Assembly: GCA_028533045.1 (NCBI GenBank)
Contig: JAQQAP010000016.1
Span: 124,001 to 188,000, forward strand
Reading direction: 5' to 3'
DNA: 64,000 bases
DNA from: Spirochaetales bacterium
Lineage (GTDB): Bacteria > Spirochaetota > Spirochaetia > DSM-2461
Part shown: positions 62,931-64,000 of the stretch, one piece after another
How the letters are laid out: each line of letters starts with the position of its first letter
How positions within the stretch are numbered: position 1 is the first letter of the stretch
Notes under the pieces: generated by a model
Databases searched by the model: none
What the model saw: only the letters and a program-made list of their open reading frames with translations
Told to the model about the DNA's origin: nothing
Translations under genes and position numbers: made by a program

Positions 62931-63305
62931 TTATGGTTTGAGGAGATTCATAAGTATGGGGATTTCTTCTATATTTTGGCATATGTAGGTATAACCCAAA
63001 GCAATAAGGACAGAAATAAGGTTACCTATCAGGTAATAATCATTAAATTTATTCGTCTCTTCCGGGTTAGCTTCATCATGTTTAATTCTAGTGGCTAATT
63101 TTAAGGCGCTAAAGAAGGTTAGTCCCACTTTATAATCCGATGAAAATGTTATGACAAGGAAAATTCTTTCTACGGCCCCTTTAAGGATAGATTTGATATC
63201 AAATTCACTTTTCTTATATAGAATCTGTGCTAGTAACATGTAAAAGAAGGCAACAATGAATTCGGAAATGATGATAATTAACATCAGTAATAGAAACTTA
63301 GGCAC
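62931..63305 (-). CDS. Small membrane protein downstream of the SatD-like gene
   Basis: The 124-residue protein has membrane helices at about residues 4-26 (LLMLIIIISEFIVAFFYMLL) and 92-110 (YLIGNLISVLIALGYTYI), with a possible third near 45-65. Its start overlaps the end of the SatD-like gene by eight bases, so the two form one unit. I recognise no named family. The sequence is distinctly AT-rich compared with the kinase gene next to it. Confidence 0.65.
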   Translation of the reverse strand: MPKFLLLMLIIIISEFIVAFFYMLLAQILYKKSEFDIKSILKGAVERIFLVITFSSDYKVGLTFFSALKLATRIKHDEANPEETNKFNDYYLIGNLISVLIALGYTYICQNIEEIPILMNLLKP

Positions 63306-63951
63306 TATTTTCTCCTTGGCATAATTGGATAATAATTTTTTTTATGGAGAAGTATTCGGTGATTTTCATGTTTTTCTCCCTTTTCCATATTTGATCGGGG
63401 TTCTTATGGAGCCTCTTTGCTATTTCCTTGTAATCTTTGCTTTCCGACTTAATATAGGCTTTAATTACGGGGAAGTCACGTTCTCTACTCCAGTCCTCCA
63501 TTATTGATTGATATATAAATAGGGCTTCATTGATGATTGAATGATTTACGACAGAAGAGGCCGTGAAGAATCTTTTCCTTGTTTTTTTAATAGAATTAAG
63601 AAATTCCCGGGTATGGGTTAAGCCATCCCCCATCATACCCCAGGCTATTTCTTTATTGATTTCCGAGGCTATTTTCCCTTTTGATATGACGTATCTCAGT
63701 TTTAAGTTAATCGATAGATTGATGATTTCTTCTTCAAGTAGAAATATTATTTCCATGGAATTGACCAAAGAAGAAGTAATACATTGAAATTCATCTCCCA
63801 AGGTTACGGTAATGGGGGATGTCATTTTGGACTTATGCTGATCGTTCACTATGGTTGTTAGTTTTTTGAAATTTTTACTAAGAATATTTTGGTCTTGTGT
63901 TCGGCTTCCAATTATATCAGCCATGAGAATATAGTGTTCCACATTATCCAT
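63298..63951 (-). CDS. SatD-like protein
   Basis: The 217-residue protein has the SatD-family landmarks: YILMADIIGSR at the N-terminus, TVTLGDEFQC (near residue 48) and WGMMGDGLTHTREFLN (near 105). The first Asp strand plus the GDEF-like hairpin recall the palm of nucleotide cyclases such as GGDEF proteins (inference). The C-terminus has a helix-turn-helix-like stretch (YKEIAKRLHKNPDQIWKRE). It is AT-rich and paired with a membrane protein. The start is fixed by a well-placed promoter. Confidence 0.75.
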   Translation of the reverse strand: MDNVEHYILMADIIGSRTQDQNILSKNFKKLTTIVNDQHKSKMTSPITVTLGDEFQCITSSLVNSMEIIFLLEEEIINLSINLKLRYVISKGKIASEINKEIAWGMMGDGLTHTREFLNSIKKTRKRFFTASSVVNHSIINEALFIYQSIMEDWSRERDFPVIKAYIKSESKDYKEIAKRLHKNPDQIWKREKNMKITEYFSIKKIIIQLCQGENSA

Positions 63952-63957
63952 AAAGGT

Positions 63958-63986
63958 ATTCTACAGCTGTTTTTTGCGATAGTCAA
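63958..63986 (-). promoter_or_regulatory. Leaderless-type promoter of the SatD-like gene
   Basis: Minus strand: TTGACT, 17 bases, TAGAAT, six bases, ATG. Both boxes match the consensus at five of six positions, and no Shine-Dalgarno is present. Confidence 0.8.
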
Positions 63987-64000
63987 ATATATTTCACATT

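Noticed and set aside
1..64000. tRNA, rRNA, CRISPR arrays, insertion sequences, prophage or integrase genes
   Set aside because: I looked on both strands and saw no cloverleaf with a CCA-type end, no regular spacer-repeat array, and no transposase or integrase motifs.

Overview
The window looks like the chromosome of a free-living or facultatively host-associated spirochaete of the Spirochaetales. The evidence is family content: a P83/100 antigen homologue, an aspartate carbamoyltransferase with its regulatory chain fused, a LysM/M23 peptidase paired with a spirochaete-type secreted protein, tandem cyclic-nucleotide-binding proteins, an SMC without a normal hinge, and a metallo-beta-lactamase whose zinc site resembles the one I recall from the Sediminispirochaeta enzyme SPS-1. 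No rRNA, tRNA, CRISPR array, transposase or prophage was seen. Coding density is very high and no gap exceeds 300 bases.

Layout. 1-6.2 kb (+): OmpA-type envelope protein with FlgD/Ig-like repeats (cut by the left edge), P83/100 and PyrBI. 6.2-11.6 kb (-): PBP1A, a candidate small RNA with terminator, then a PHP / M23-LysM / secreted-protein operon. 11.7-13.7 kb: two cyclic-nucleotide-binding proteins and a PilZ protein. 13.8-19.3 kb (+): MoxR, DUF58, transglutaminase-like membrane protein and a beta-propeller lipoprotein. 19.3-22.2 kb (-): NfeD/FloA membrane-microdomain operon. 22.3-26.5 kb (+): SMC, a membrane protein and a lipoprotein. 26.5-33.7 kb: orphan ABC ATPase, glucosyl-3-phosphoglycerate synthase, degenerate M20 protein, CYTH protein, EamA transporter, U32 peptidase. 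33.7-40.7 kb: PhnP-like hydrolase, L28, cation transporter, hybrid histidine kinase, MetK, pseudo-receiver protein. 40.7-50.5 kb: Mfd, Cache histidine kinase, giant acyl-CoA dehydratase activase. 50.6-60.7 kb: methyltransferases, FMN-binding protein, mannonate-dehydratase-family enzyme, diguanylate cyclase, a GntR-type regulator with a GH2 glycosidase, Nudix hydrolase, metallo-beta-lactamase. 60.7-62.9 kb: PhoB/PhoR-type pair. 62.9-64 kb: an AT-rich pair encoding a SatD-like protein and a small membrane protein.

Three things stand out. First, at least eight genes have a sigma-70-type promoter whose -10 box lies 6-7 bases before the start codon with no ribosome binding site, so their mRNAs should be leaderless; this also fixes several start codons. 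Second, the metallo-beta-lactamase has a Gly in place of the first zinc-binding His and carries an N-terminal leader that reads like the start of an adenosine deaminase. Third, the AT-rich SatD-like/membrane-protein pair resembles a compact nucleotide-signal plus membrane-partner module. Signalling is prominent: three histidine kinases, a diguanylate cyclase, a PilZ protein, two cyclic-nucleotide-binding proteins and two degenerate receiver domains.
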